A DNA stretch of 56,486 nt. Source: Levilactobacillus zymae DSM 19395 (lineage in GTDB: Bacteria; Bacillota; Bacilli; Lactobacillales; Lactobacillaceae). The DNA lies in contig NZ_AZDW01000008.1 of NCBI RefSeq assembly GCF_001434115.1, positions 1-56,486 on the forward strand. Direction: 5' to 3'. The stretch's first letter is position 1, and the number at the start of each line of letters is the position of its first letter. Positions 1-7,687 of the stretch are shown in pieces. Made by a program: the position numbers and the translations under genes. A model generated the notes under the pieces. That model saw nothing but the letters and a program-made list of their open reading frames with translations. It made no database searches and was not told where the DNA came from.

Positions 1-2
1 CA

Positions 3-42
3 AAAAAGCCAATAACCACACGCCTTTGGCGTGATTATTAGC
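3..42 (-). terminator. Intrinsic terminator of the GNAT gene at 57-590
   Basis: Read on the minus strand, a long hairpin (ATAATCACGCC, loop AAA, GGCGTGTGGTTAT) is followed by a run of T. It lies just after the stop codon of the acetyltransferase gene. Confidence 0.8.
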
Positions 43-56
43 TTTCAAGTTTCAGT

Positions 57-590
57 CTATAGATTTAATTCGTAGGCTAGCCGGGCGTTATCCTCGTGGT
101 TTTCGGCGGGTTCGTCCACGTAGACCTTACCGCGGTGTTGGTAGCCGAAACTAGTGGCTAAGCCCTGCATCCGCTGGTTCATGGCGTGGGTGTCGATACG
201 GAAGTTGCGAATTCCCTGCTGGTAGTACTGGCTGACCAGGTTGGAGAGAAACAGGGAGCTGAGGTGTTGACCGGCAAAGTCGGGGCCAATCGCGATCCGG
301 TGAATCGTCATGTAGGGGTCGACCGTGTTTTCCCAGTGGCCGCCGGTGATGTCGTGATAGTTCGCGTCGTCGGCCACGATGGTGGTGGCGGTACCGGCGA
401 CTTGCCCGTCGACAATCAGGACCCAGCAGTTCTGTGCGGCGATGTCGCGGCGCAGCGTGGCCTCGTCGGGATAGCCATCCTGCCACTGGGGACTCCCGTC
501 GGCCTTTAGCATGGCTTTGGCGTTATCGATGATGGCCATGATGGCGGGTAATTGCTCGTGAGTAGCGCGCTTAACGTATTTTAAACTCAT
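57..590 (-). CDS. GNAT-family N-acetyltransferase
   Basis: Predicted cytoplasmic acetyl-CoA dependent N-acetyltransferase of 177 residues; the substrate is unknown. The middle of the protein has the GNAT core: a beta strand with MTIHRIAIGPDFAGQHL (about residues 94-110), where the acetyl-CoA loop normally lies, followed by a helix and a final strand FRIDTHAMNQRMQGLATSFGYQHRGKVYV typical of the family's C-terminal half. The ATG start has an AGGGAGG ribosome binding site about 8 bases upstream. The gene is a single unit with its own terminator, and the next gene on the other strand is a second, unrelated GNAT protein. The family call is firm; the substrate cannot be read from sequence. Confidence 0.85.
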   Translation of the reverse strand: MSLKYVKRATHEQLPAIMAIIDNAKAMLKADGSPQWQDGYPDEATLRRDIAAQNCWVLIVDGQVAGTATTIVADDANYHDITGGHWENTVDPYMTIHRIAIGPDFAGQHLSSLFLSNLVSQYYQQGIRNFRIDTHAMNQRMQGLATSFGYQHRGKVYVDEPAENHEDNARLAYELNL

Positions 591-732
591 AAATGAAACC
601 TCCCTAAATAACCTATTTGATTCCTAGAATACCACGAACCACCGGGTGCGGGACGAAAAAGTTAAGGCTAAACACTTCTCTTGGCCCGCCGGAGCAGGTA
701 GACTAGGCACGACAAGAAAGGTGGGAATCCAG

Positions 733-1230
733 ATGGAAATTCGGGAAGCAACGGCACAGGACGTGGCGGAAATTGCGCGCATCCACGTGACCAGCTGGCG
801 GGTCGCCTACGCGGGAAAACTGCCCCGCGCGGTGGTGGCCCAGCAGAGTTTGGCCCAACGTCAGAAACTTTGGCAGCAGCGGTATCAGGCAGACGGGGTC
901 TTGGTCGCCGAAGACCACGGGGTGATCGTGGGGTTCATTGCGGGCGGGCCGCAGCGCCACCACGAAACGCTGGGCGCACCGTATCCCCAGGAGGTTTACG
1001 GGTTGTACGTCGATCCCGCGCAACAACAACGGGGCGTGGGGTATCAGTTGTGGCAGGCGCGAATCGCCGACTGGTCGGCCTGGACCGTCGATTGTCTGGC
1101 GACCAATGCGGTGGCCCTGCGGTTCTATACCCGCCAGGGCGGTCAGCTAGTCCAGACCGGCAACTATTCGGCGGGGCAGCAGACCTTTCCCACCCGGGTG
1201 CTGGGCTTTCACCAGTCGGTCCCGGAATAA
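733..1230 (+). CDS. GNAT-family N-acetyltransferase
   Basis: A 165-residue acetyltransferase. I start it at the ATG at 733 (MEIREATAQDVAEIARIH) because it has a purine-rich ribosome binding site (AAAGGTGGGAA) and matches the usual GNAT N terminus; the open frame runs further upstream without a good site. The acetyl-CoA binding motif appears as VYGLYVDPAQQQRGVGYQLW (roughly residues 85-104; the canonical form is Q/RxxGxG/A). The C-terminal CLATNAVALRFYTRQGG block is the typical substrate-side element of RimI-like and YhbS-like proteins. It is divergent from the gene at 57-590 and is followed by a bidirectional terminator. The substrate is unknown. Confidence 0.85.
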   Translation: MEIREATAQDVAEIARIHVTSWRVAYAGKLPRAVVAQQSLAQRQKLWQQRYQADGVLVAEDHGVIVGFIAGGPQRHHETLGAPYPQEVYGLYVDPAQQQRGVGYQLWQARIADWSAWTVDCLATNAVALRFYTRQGGQLVQTGNYSAGQQTFPTRVLGFHQSVPE

Positions 1231-1262
1231 CTTGAAACAATCGATTGAAGTGCGTTTAAAAA

Positions 1263-1302
1263 ACTAGCGGACCATCACAAAAATTGTGGTGGTCCGCTAG
1301 TG
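1263..1302. terminator. Bidirectional terminator between convergent genes
   Basis: An almost perfect inverted repeat (ACTAGCGGACCA ... TGGTCCGCTAGT) with an AT-rich loop sits between the plus-strand GNAT gene and the minus-strand zinc-ribbon operon. It can serve both. Confidence 0.75.
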
Positions 1303-1352
1303 GTCGTTAAACCGGGTGATTGAATCCGTTGACCGGACAACTACCGATCGGA

Positions 1353-2840
1353 TTAGTCATCATCGTCGTGGTAGTCGTTGAGCTTTTGGGCGGGAGAAAT
1401 CTTGACGACCTGATTGATCTGCGAGGTGTCGTCATTGCTGCTAGAATCCTTCACCGTTGCGGTGTATTGGAAAGTCTGGATGTGGTCGTAGTCTTCGTCC
1501 GTGAGGCCAAAGTCGTATTTGACCGTGTAGGTGACCAGACTCGTGCCGTTGGGACCGGGCGCGACACTCTTGACGTCGGTGTCCATCCCGATGGCGTCGA
1601 GGTGGTCGTCATGGTAGTAGCCCTTGGCCATTTGCTTGAGCTCGGCGAAATCGGCGTTGCTCTCCCCGTTTTCGAAGAAGTCGCTCATGGGATCGCCGTC
1701 GTCATCGGTGGCGTCGCCCATGTCGCCGTTATCGGCCAAGTTCTGGACCGCCGTGAACAGGTCGCTGAAGAAGTCGTCGGCGGTACCGCTGTCGATCAGG
1801 TCGGGATAGTCGAGGTTCACGGTGGTGCCATTGTCGTGTTTGGCCACCGTCACGCTACGGGTTTTTGCCGTTCCGGCCGACGAGACGTACTGGGCACTTA
1901 ACGTCATGTTGTCCGACCAAGGTTCGTCTTTGAGTACGTAGGTGCCGTTGCCGTCAGCCGTCCCGATCTTCTTGCCGTTCAGCAGGATAGCGGACCCGCT
2001 GGCGGTGTTGACGGTGACGCTCACGGTGGTCAGGTCTAAGTCGTAGGCCTGGTTACGGGTGATGTGGTAATCGCTACTATTGGTAAGCTGGTGACTACCC
2101 ACCTTACCGCTGGCCTGCAGGTGATATTCCCCGGGGACTAGGGCAGTCAGCTTCTTGCGGTAATCGTTGCTGGTCGCCGTGGCCACCGTTTGATGGTCGA
2201 GCGAGATGACGGTGCCCCGGTGGTTCGTGGTGACGGTCGGGTAGACCGGGCTGACGCTGATCTGGTACTTGGGAAAGAGTAACCAGTGGCGGCCGGTCTC
2301 CCGGTAGGTGAAGTTGCCGTCTTGACTACTCCCACTGCTTAGCAGCTGCGCCTGTAGCTGGTTGAGGGCCCGCGAGTGAGCGCGGTAATAGCGGTTAAGG
2401 GGGATGAGGTTAGTCGTGGTCAATTTAAGGTCGGTACTACTGCTGGTCAGCTCGCGGGTGAGGTGACGGCCGCTACGAATATCGGCAATGGCCCGGTTCA
2501 GGGTGGCTTCCTTAGAGTAGTAGTGCTGTCCCCACGCGATACCGGCGATGAGGGCGACCGCCACGACACCGCCCAGGCCCCAGAGAAGCTTCCGGCGCTT
2601 GGTCCACGGCCGGTGGGGTCGACGGGGTTGGGGGGCCGGTGCGGGCGCTTTCGGTTTCGGAGCCTGATCTTGGGCGACCTGGTCGGCAGCCGCCTGCTCG
2701 GTCTTTAAGTTATAGCCACAGTTTTGGCAAAAGGCGTCGGTCGCCGAGACGGGGTGCCCACAGTGGGGACAGAAGCGTGTCGGGTGGCCGCCTGCTTGGT
2801 CGGTCGCGGGGGAAAAGTAAGGGGTCTGGTGCATAAACAT
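1353..2840 (-). CDS. Zinc-ribbon membrane protein, TcaA/YvbJ-like
   Basis: A 495-residue membrane-anchored protein. Order of parts: an N-terminal double-cysteine zinc ribbon (FCPHCGHPV ... FCQNCGYNL, about residues 23-45), a low-complexity Pro/Ala/Lys linker, one transmembrane helix (LLWGLGGVVAVALIAGIAWG, about 88-107), then a large extracellular part with repeated beta-type domains like those in TcaA and YvbJ proteins, and a very acidic tail ending in DYHDDDD. TcaA-type proteins are linked to cell-wall antibiotic response in staphylococci; that role is only family knowledge here. It is last in a three-gene operon of zinc-ribbon proteins. The ATG has GGAGG 10 bases upstream. Confidence 0.75.
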   Translation of the reverse strand: MFMHQTPYFSPATDQAGGHPTRFCPHCGHPVSATDAFCQNCGYNLKTEQAAADQVAQDQAPKPKAPAPAPQPRRPHRPWTKRRKLLWGLGGVVAVALIAGIAWGQHYYSKEATLNRAIADIRSGRHLTRELTSSSTDLKLTTTNLIPLNRYYRAHSRALNQLQAQLLSSGSSQDGNFTYRETGRHWLLFPKYQISVSPVYPTVTTNHRGTVISLDHQTVATATSNDYRKKLTALVPGEYHLQASGKVGSHQLTNSSDYHITRNQAYDLDLTTVSVTVNTASGSAILLNGKKIGTADGNGTYVLKDEPWSDNMTLSAQYVSSAGTAKTRSVTVAKHDNGTTVNLDYPDLIDSGTADDFFSDLFTAVQNLADNGDMGDATDDDGDPMSDFFENGESNADFAELKQMAKGYYHDDHLDAIGMDTDVKSVAPGPNGTSLVTYTVKYDFGLTDEDYDHIQTFQYTATVKDSSSNDDTSQINQVVKISPAQKLNDYHDDDD

Positions 2841-2858
2841 GAGTGTGATGCCTCCAAA

Positions 2859-3299
2859 TTAAGGTTGGGGTGCGGCGGTGAGCGCCTCACCGTATAAACA
2901 AAGTTGACTAGAATCGGCGGCTTGCGGTTGAATCTGGAGATGGACGGCGCCCAGATAGTGCCGGGTCAATAACAGGGCGTAAAGGTGCGTCATCAGGTCC
3001 TCCCAGGCCGCCAGCTGACTAGCTTGCGGGGCCACGGCACTTTCAACGAAGATGGGCCCCGCACTTTGGTAACCCGTGGGGATGGTGGGGCTCATGGTGA
3101 TGATCAGGCAGTGCAGTTGGGCGCGCTCGGCGGTGGTCAGGTCCAATCCGGTCACGGGAAAGGACAGGTCGGTGCCGTGGGGGACGACCTGAAAATCGTT
3201 GGCGGCGGTGAGGGCGGCCCCACATTGCAGACAGAAATTAGCGGTGGTCCCGTTGGCGTAACCGCACTGCGGGCAGATGCGTTGGGTAACTTGTTTCAC
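2859..3299 (-). CDS. Small zinc-ribbon protein, middle gene of the TcaA-like operon
   Basis: A 146-residue protein starting with a GTG (VKQVTQRICPQCGYANGTTANFCLQCG). The open frame extends to 3428, but that extension overlaps the upstream gene; an AAAGGAAG ribosome binding site 6 bases before this GTG decides the start. The N terminus is a CPQCG/CLQCG zinc ribbon; the rest has no transmembrane segment and no family I recognise. It lies 19 bases after the upstream zinc-ribbon gene and 18 before the next, so the three are probably co-transcribed. The start codon falls inside a parS palindrome (3292-3307). Function unknown. Confidence 0.65.
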   Translation of the reverse strand: MKQVTQRICPQCGYANGTTANFCLQCGAALTAANDFQVVPHGTDLSFPVTGLDLTTAERAQLHCLIITMSPTIPTGYQSAGPIFVESAVAPQASQLAAWEDLMTHLYALLLTRHYLGAVHLQIQPQAADSSQLCLYGEALTAAPQP

Positions 3300-3307
3300 G
3301 TGAAACT
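3292..3307. promoter_or_regulatory. parS-like site (ParB/Spo0J binding)
   Basis: The 16 bases TGTTTCACGTGAAACT match the bacterial parS consensus TGTTTCACGTGAAACA at 15 of 16 positions and hold the fully palindromic core GTTTCACGTGAAAC. It spans the GTG start codon of the 2859-3299 gene. No second copy was seen among the other CACGTG occurrences I checked in the window. By family knowledge parS sites cluster near the replication origin. Confidence 0.85.
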
Positions 3308-3318
3308 TCCTTTCTAGA

Positions 3319-4368
3319 TTAATCGTCCGGGGTTTCAAACTTCCCGGTCTGGGGATTATAGCTGCTGACGATGTCGTGGATCGTATCGTAACGGTAGACG
3401 CCATCGGGGTCGTCGGTGACCCAGTCATAGGCCCGGACTTCGAGGACGTCGGGATGGGCTTCGTGGACCGTGTAGGTCTCGTCGCTATCGTCGAAATTGT
3501 ACTGGTCGTTGACCGCGGCGATGGCGTCCGCGTCCCGCCCAGAAAAACTAGCGGCGTCCTGTCCCGTTTGGCTGTGCGATCCGGTCGTCCGGGGTGTGGG
3601 CGTGGTGGATGAAGCAGCCGTTGACGCGGTAGTGGTCGAATCCGTGGTGGCCGCGGCCGCCGTCTGGGTGGTCAGGTCGATATCGCGGTGGCGGTCGTTT
3701 TGGGCGACGAGATTGACGGCCGTTCGTTTGGTGCGGCGGGCACCGGTCAGTTTAAAGACGTAGTGCCCGGGGAAAAAGGGGCCGGCCGTGTAGGTGAAGT
3801 GCCGGTTCTTAGCCGTGATGACCGGTGCCCCGTTGGCGAGGATCGTCGCGTTGGCCACGTTAGTCTGTAGTCGGGGATGCATGGTGGTGACCCGTAACTT
3901 ATAGCGGGGGAAGATCCCGAAAGCATGGCCGCTGGTCACGACTTGAAACGTCTGGTCGCGAGTGGTGCCGTTAGTGACCAGGTCGTGGCGCATGGTTTTG
4001 ACGTAACTCGGGTGCGTACGAACGTAAGTCAACAGGGGCTGGACCGTGTCACTGGTCAATTTCAGACTGGGGTCGTCGCTGATCAGGTTGCGGGCGAAAT
4101 CGGCGGGTTGATCGTCCGTGATGGTGGCGGTGATGGTCGTGATTTGCTTGGTTCGGCCCGCTTGACGGTGGTAAAAGACGCCCGCAAACCCCAAAACGGC
4201 CAGCAGGGCGAGCCCCAGGAGACCGATGAGGATGCGCGAGAACCAGCGAGAGCGGTGGGGCCGGTGGGGAGATTGCACGTGCCGGCGAGCCTGCAGGTCG
4301 TACCCGCAATGTTCACAGTAGCGGCTATCGGCTCGCACGGGTTGGTGGCAGTGGGGGCAAGTTTGCAT
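3319..4368 (-). CDS. Zinc-ribbon membrane protein, TcaA/YvbJ-like (first gene of operon)
   Basis: A 349-residue protein started at the ATG at 4368 (MQTCPHCHQPVRADSRYCEHCGYDL), which has AAGGAG 8 bases upstream; an in-frame GTG three codons earlier abuts that site and is unlikely. The N-terminal zinc ribbon is followed by a basic linker, one transmembrane helix (ILIGLLGLALLAVLGFAGVFY, about residues 46-66) and an extracellular part with the same domain type as the 495-residue homologue in this operon. A Thr/Ala-rich stretch (TTDSTTTASTAASSTTPTP) precedes a C-terminal domain. First gene of three; upstream lies a palindrome near 4420-4434 that may be an operator. Confidence 0.75.
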   Translation of the reverse strand: MQTCPHCHQPVRADSRYCEHCGYDLQARRHVQSPHRPHRSRWFSRILIGLLGLALLAVLGFAGVFYHRQAGRTKQITTITATITDDQPADFARNLISDDPSLKLTSDTVQPLLTYVRTHPSYVKTMRHDLVTNGTTRDQTFQVVTSGHAFGIFPRYKLRVTTMHPRLQTNVANATILANGAPVITAKNRHFTYTAGPFFPGHYVFKLTGARRTKRTAVNLVAQNDRHRDIDLTTQTAAAATTDSTTTASTAASSTTPTPRTTGSHSQTGQDAASFSGRDADAIAAVNDQYNFDDSDETYTVHEAHPDVLEVRAYDWVTDDPDGVYRYDTIHDIVSSYNPQTGKFETPDD

Positions 4369-4418
4369 GAAAGACACTCCTTATCAAGACACATAATTTT
4401 TTAATGGAATAGTGTGAT

Positions 4419-4434
4419 TGGTCAATTGACAATC
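4419..4434. promoter_or_regulatory. Possible operator upstream of the zinc-ribbon operon
   Basis: The near-palindrome TTGGTCAATTGACAAT lies about 50 bases upstream of the first gene of the zinc-ribbon operon. It could be a regulator site or part of the promoter; nothing in the window identifies the protein that would bind it. Confidence 0.35.
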
Positions 4435-4611
4435 AGATTTAGGGATTAAAGGTCCAATCATCAATAACGGAAATCTGATTTTATTATACGCTAAAGCCTA
4501 AAGGTTGGATGGACGAGTTTGACGGACACATCGTGACACTAGCCCCGGCTTAACCGCTAAACGACGGTCTTTTGAGGAGGTTGGTGGTGACGCCGATGGT
4601 TCACGGACGGC

Positions 4612-4648
4612 ACAAAAAAATCGGCGACCGCAGACGTGGTCGTCGATG
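4612..4648 (-). terminator. Terminator of the Nudix gene
   Basis: On the minus strand ATCGACGACCAC pairs with GCGGTCGCCGAT around a short loop, followed by seven T. It lies 10-50 bases after the Nudix stop codon. Confidence 0.8.
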
Positions 4649-4660
4649 CTGAAAGGAGTT

Positions 4661-5113
4661 TTAGACGAGCTGTTGCTTAGCGGCGGCCAACATCTCGGCC
4701 GTTTGGTCGTTGAGCAGTGGGGGGAGTTGGTCGAAATCAAAGTATTGCAGGTCCAGGGTCTCGTCGGTGGCCTGGTCTAAGGTGTGCCCACCCACGGCCG
4801 CGACCAGGTAGAGCTGGCAGATCACCTGGGTCACGTCACCGTTAGGGTAGCGGGTCTCGCCCTTGTCGAAGACGCCTAGTGACCGGACGATTTTGACGTC
4901 GATGCCGCTATCTTCCTTGTATTCGCGGACCATGGCCTGAGCGTAGGTCTCGCCGTATTCCAGGTAGCCCCCGGGGAGGCTCCAGTTGTGCGTATCCGTG
5001 CGGAGGTTCAATAAAACCTGCTGGCGGTCGTTGAGCAGGATGCCGCCCGCTGCGTTGAGAATAATGGGTTTGTGACCCACCAACGCGCGAATCTCTTGAA
5101 TGTAATTTGCCAT
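4661..5113 (-). CDS. Nudix hydrolase
   Basis: A 150-residue Nudix-fold hydrolase, predicted to cleave a nucleoside diphosphate linked to another group in the cytoplasm. The Nudix box is at residues 49-71 (GYLEYGETYAQAMVREYKEDSGI): it fits GX5EX7REUXEEXGU except that the second Glu of the EE pair is Asp (D68), a conservative change at a metal ligand. I use the ATG at 5113 (MANYIQEIRALVGHKP); a TTG 12 bases upstream is an alternative with AGGAAG before it. The N-terminal IRALVGHKPIIL block is common in lactobacillar Nudix proteins annotated as ADP-ribose or MutT-like hydrolases. The substrate is not determined. Confidence 0.85.
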   Translation of the reverse strand: MANYIQEIRALVGHKPIILNAAGGILLNDRQQVLLNLRTDTHNWSLPGGYLEYGETYAQAMVREYKEDSGIDVKIVRSLGVFDKGETRYPNGDVTQVICQLYLVAAVGGHTLDQATDETLDLQYFDFDQLPPLLNDQTAEMLAAAKQQLV

Positions 5114-5296
5114 AAACGTCCCCAACTTTCTTCCTATAAGTTACCCTTAGTCTACCCGGAAAGTCGGGGAAAACCAAGCCATCTCACGCCAGCGCGGTTT
5201 GGCCACCGTCAATTTCCAATGTCCTGATTTTGGGGCTGGCCAGGCGGTAGCGAGTTCGCTACACTCGACTTAACCAGAGAAGGAGAGTGTTTAAGC

Positions 5297-5752
5297 ATGA
5301 CCCGAGTTAACGCGCAACACCCACAAGTCTACTTAGCCGGTCCGTGGTTCAGCGCCGGGGAACCGGAACGTTTAGCCCAACTGGAGACCCTGATGGACGA
5401 GTTACAGATCAGCTACTATTCACCGCGGTTGGACGGTATCGACTTGACGCCGGACGCGACCGACGCCGACCGGGACGCGGTCTTCGCCGATAACACGGAA
5501 CACCTGAAGACGGCCCAACTGGTCTTGGCCGTGGTGGACGACTACGATACCGGGACCATTTGGGAAACGGGAATGGCCTTTGGCCGCGAGATTCCGGTGG
5601 CCTACTACGCCGAAACGCTGAAGGACGGCGAGACCTTCAACGTGATGCTGGCGAAATCGGCGGTGGCCGTTCTCCAGGACCGCGACCAGGCAAAGACCTT
5701 CTTGCAGGCCCCCACCACGGACCAGTTTGCCTACCACGGGGCCATTCGGTAG
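5297..5752 (+). CDS. Nucleoside 2-deoxyribosyltransferase
   Basis: A 151-residue enzyme that exchanges the base of 2'-deoxynucleosides, part of lactobacillar nucleoside salvage. The family signature VYLAGPWF is at residues 11-18 and the nucleophile region DTGTIWETGMAFG at 84-96 gives catalytic Glu90. Length is close to the family's usual 155-160. The ATG has GAAGGAGAG upstream with good spacing. It is a single-gene unit with a strong terminator and is divergent from the Nudix hydrolase, which may also act on nucleotides. A purine-only (PTD) versus broad (NTD) type cannot be decided from what is visible. Confidence 0.93.
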   Translation: MTRVNAQHPQVYLAGPWFSAGEPERLAQLETLMDELQISYYSPRLDGIDLTPDATDADRDAVFADNTEHLKTAQLVLAVVDDYDTGTIWETGMAFGREIPVAYYAETLKDGETFNVMLAKSAVAVLQDRDQAKTFLQAPTTDQFAYHGAIR

Positions 5753-5775
5753 AACATTCAACTAGGATTTACCAG

Positions 5776-5807
5776 AAACGTTACCGCTTTACGGGTAACG
5801 TTTTTTT
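5776..5807 (+). terminator. Terminator of the deoxyribosyltransferase gene
   Basis: A 10-bp stem (AAACGTTACC / GGTAACGTTT) closes an 8-base loop and is followed by a T run. Confidence 0.9.
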
Positions 5808-6119
5808 GTATCGCTCGGGATTAGTAATTAACCGGTAAACGGTCTAGTTAGGCAGGTTATTAACGTTACGAACTACCGGTCCGTTCACGCACATCGTGAC
5901 TACCGGTGCCGGCTCGCATCCGGGACGTTAAGCCAGTACTTCCGGGGCAAACCTTAGTCCCGCAGTTGGTTCGGCTATTAACCATTAAGGCCGGGACAAA
6001 GACGAAAGGTTTGCGGCATAACTAGTCATCGGTTAAATTTAAGGCAATGTTAGAAATGGTAAGTGGGTGGTGAAATAAAGGGATTACACAAATCAGCCGA
6101 AGTGGGTATGCTTTACTCA
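5808..6119. other. Intergenic stretch without a gene
   Basis: About 310 bases between the deoxyribosyltransferase terminator and the cre site of the sugar operon. It contains several CCGGT-rich short inverted repeats but no open frame with a ribosome binding site and no RNA motif I recognise. Confidence 0.5.
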
Positions 6120-6133
6120 TGAAAGCGATTACA
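6120..6133 (+). promoter_or_regulatory. cre site (CcpA operator) of the GPH/GH65 operon
   Basis: TGAAAGCGATTACA matches every position of the consensus TGWNANCGNTNWCA. It covers the -35 region of the promoter whose -10 box is TATAAT at 6144-6149, the arrangement expected for carbon catabolite repression. Confidence 0.85.
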
Positions 6134-6143
6134 AATAAAGAGT

Positions 6144-6149
6144 TATAAT
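6144..6149 (+). promoter_or_regulatory. -10 box of the sugar operon promoter
   Basis: A perfect TATAAT 32 bases upstream of the GPH symporter start. No good -35 is present; the cre site occupies that position. Confidence 0.65.
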
Positions 6150-6180
6150 CTGGGTTTGCACTAATTGGGGAGGTTTCATC

Positions 6181-7683
6181 ATGAAAAATTGGCATTTATG
6201 GAAGCAGCGGGTTTCCTATGGGGCCACCGATATGGCCGGAAACCTAATTTGGCAAATTGTTGGACTCTACTTACTGTTCTACTACACCACGGTTTTAAAG
6301 ATCTCGCCCGCTTTCGTGGGGACGTTGTTCCTGGTGGTACGGGTGATCGATGCCTTTGACGGGTTGTTCTTCGGGTATCTGATCGACCACACCCACTCCA
6401 AGTACGGGAAATCGCGGCCGTACTTCCTCTGGTTCGGGATTCCGTTGGGTCTGTTGACCATGCTGCTGTTCTTTAACCCGTCCTTTGGGGGCAGCAAGGT
6501 CTTCCAACTGACCTGGATTTCCATCGTCTACACGCTGTTTAGTTTAGTCTATTCCGGGGCCAACACGCCAATCACGGCAATTTTACCGGCCTTGACGAAC
6601 GATCCGGACGAACGGACGAATCTGGCCAGTGCTCGGATGGTGATGACCAACATCGGGACGGCCGTGATTGGAGCCATCTCCTTACCGATGGTCGCTAAAT
6701 TAGGCGGCGGTAACAGTCAGCTAGGGTGGTCGATCTGGGCCGTGATTATCGGGCTGGTCATCATGGCGCTATTCACGGTGGCCTTCCTGAACCTACACGA
6801 AAACGACGAACTACCGGTCGAAGAGGCCGAGGCGGAGGGCATCCAGCTGCAAAGCCACCTTTCCGTGAAGGACTCGTTAAAAGGGGCCATTAAGAACAAG
6901 CCGTGGGTCATCTTGAGTATCTGCTTTATCCTATTGCAGACCTTCTGGGTGATCCGGATGCAAACGGCCGTTTATTACCTGACCTACGTTTACCGGCGGG
7001 CCGACCTGGTGGGGGCCTTCAACGGCTTGATCATCGTGGCCGTCTTGGGGAACCTGGCCGTGCCCCTGCTCAGTAAGTTCATGAAACACCGGAACGTGAT
7101 GATCGTGTCACTGACGACCTTTGCCATCGGGGAAGCGCTGATGCCAATGGGGGTAACCTTCCTGTTTATCGGGACGGTCGTGGCCACGATTGCGATGGGG
7201 GCGGCTTTCTCCATCTCCTTCGTGATGATTGCGGATACGGTCGAATACTCCCGGTCCGAAATGCACATTGATGAACCCGGCATCCTGTCTTCCGTCCCAA
7301 TGGTGGGGGCGAAGTTAGGGATGGGCCTGGGCGGCGCGTTAGCCGGCTGGATTCTGTCCTGGGGTGGCTTTAACGCCGACGCTAAGGTTCAAGGCGCCAA
7401 GGCGGTCACGGCCATCAGCACCAGCTTTATCTGGTTACCGGTCATCTTGGCATTAGGCATCGTGGTCATCCTGCAATTCTACAAGTTAAACGAAAAGGAA
7501 GTCGCTTCGGCCGTTCGCGCAGCTGCCGCTAAAGTGGAAGCGCTTAAGGACCAAGCAACGGATACCACCACGCCAGCAGCGTCCGGTGATCCAACTACGC
7601 CAACGGTAGCGGCAACTAAGGACCAGGCCGCCGACACTAACGCTAAAGATAAGGCTAAGGACGACTTAGAAACGGAGGATTAG
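6181..7683 (+). CDS. Sugar:cation symporter, GPH family
   Basis: A 500-residue permease of the glycoside-pentoside-hexuronide:cation symporter family (LacS/MelB/XylP group), expected to bring a glycoside across the membrane with a cation. Twelve hydrophobic segments can be followed; the family's loop 2-3 motif appears as RVIDAFDGLFFGYLIDHTHSKYGKSRPYFLW (about residues 53-83). After the last helix (near residue 440) comes a 60-residue tail of Ala, Thr, Asp and Lys with no IIA domain, so it is not a LacS-type fusion. It is first in an operon with two alpha/beta hydrolases and a GH65 enzyme (gaps of 4 and 15 bases, then an overlap region), under a cre site. The substrate is probably a glucosyl disaccharide or its acyl ester; this is inference. 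Confidence 0.88.
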   Translation: MKNWHLWKQRVSYGATDMAGNLIWQIVGLYLLFYYTTVLKISPAFVGTLFLVVRVIDAFDGLFFGYLIDHTHSKYGKSRPYFLWFGIPLGLLTMLLFFNPSFGGSKVFQLTWISIVYTLFSLVYSGANTPITAILPALTNDPDERTNLASARMVMTNIGTAVIGAISLPMVAKLGGGNSQLGWSIWAVIIGLVIMALFTVAFLNLHENDELPVEEAEAEGIQLQSHLSVKDSLKGAIKNKPWVILSICFILLQTFWVIRMQTAVYYLTYVYRRADLVGAFNGLIIVAVLGNLAVPLLSKFMKHRNVMIVSLTTFAIGEALMPMGVTFLFIGTVVATIAMGAAFSISFVMIADTVEYSRSEMHIDEPGILSSVPMVGAKLGMGLGGALAGWILSWGGFNADAKVQGAKAVTAISTSFIWLPVILALGIVVILQFYKLNEKEVASAVRAAAAKVEALKDQATDTTTPAASGDPTTPTVAATKDQAADTNAKDKAKDDLETED

Positions 7684-7687
7684 GCCC

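Noticed and set aside
1320-1901. 193-codon plus-strand frame opposite the zinc-ribbon gene
   Set aside because: It is antisense to a gene with clear domains, has no ribosome binding site and shows only GC-biased composition.
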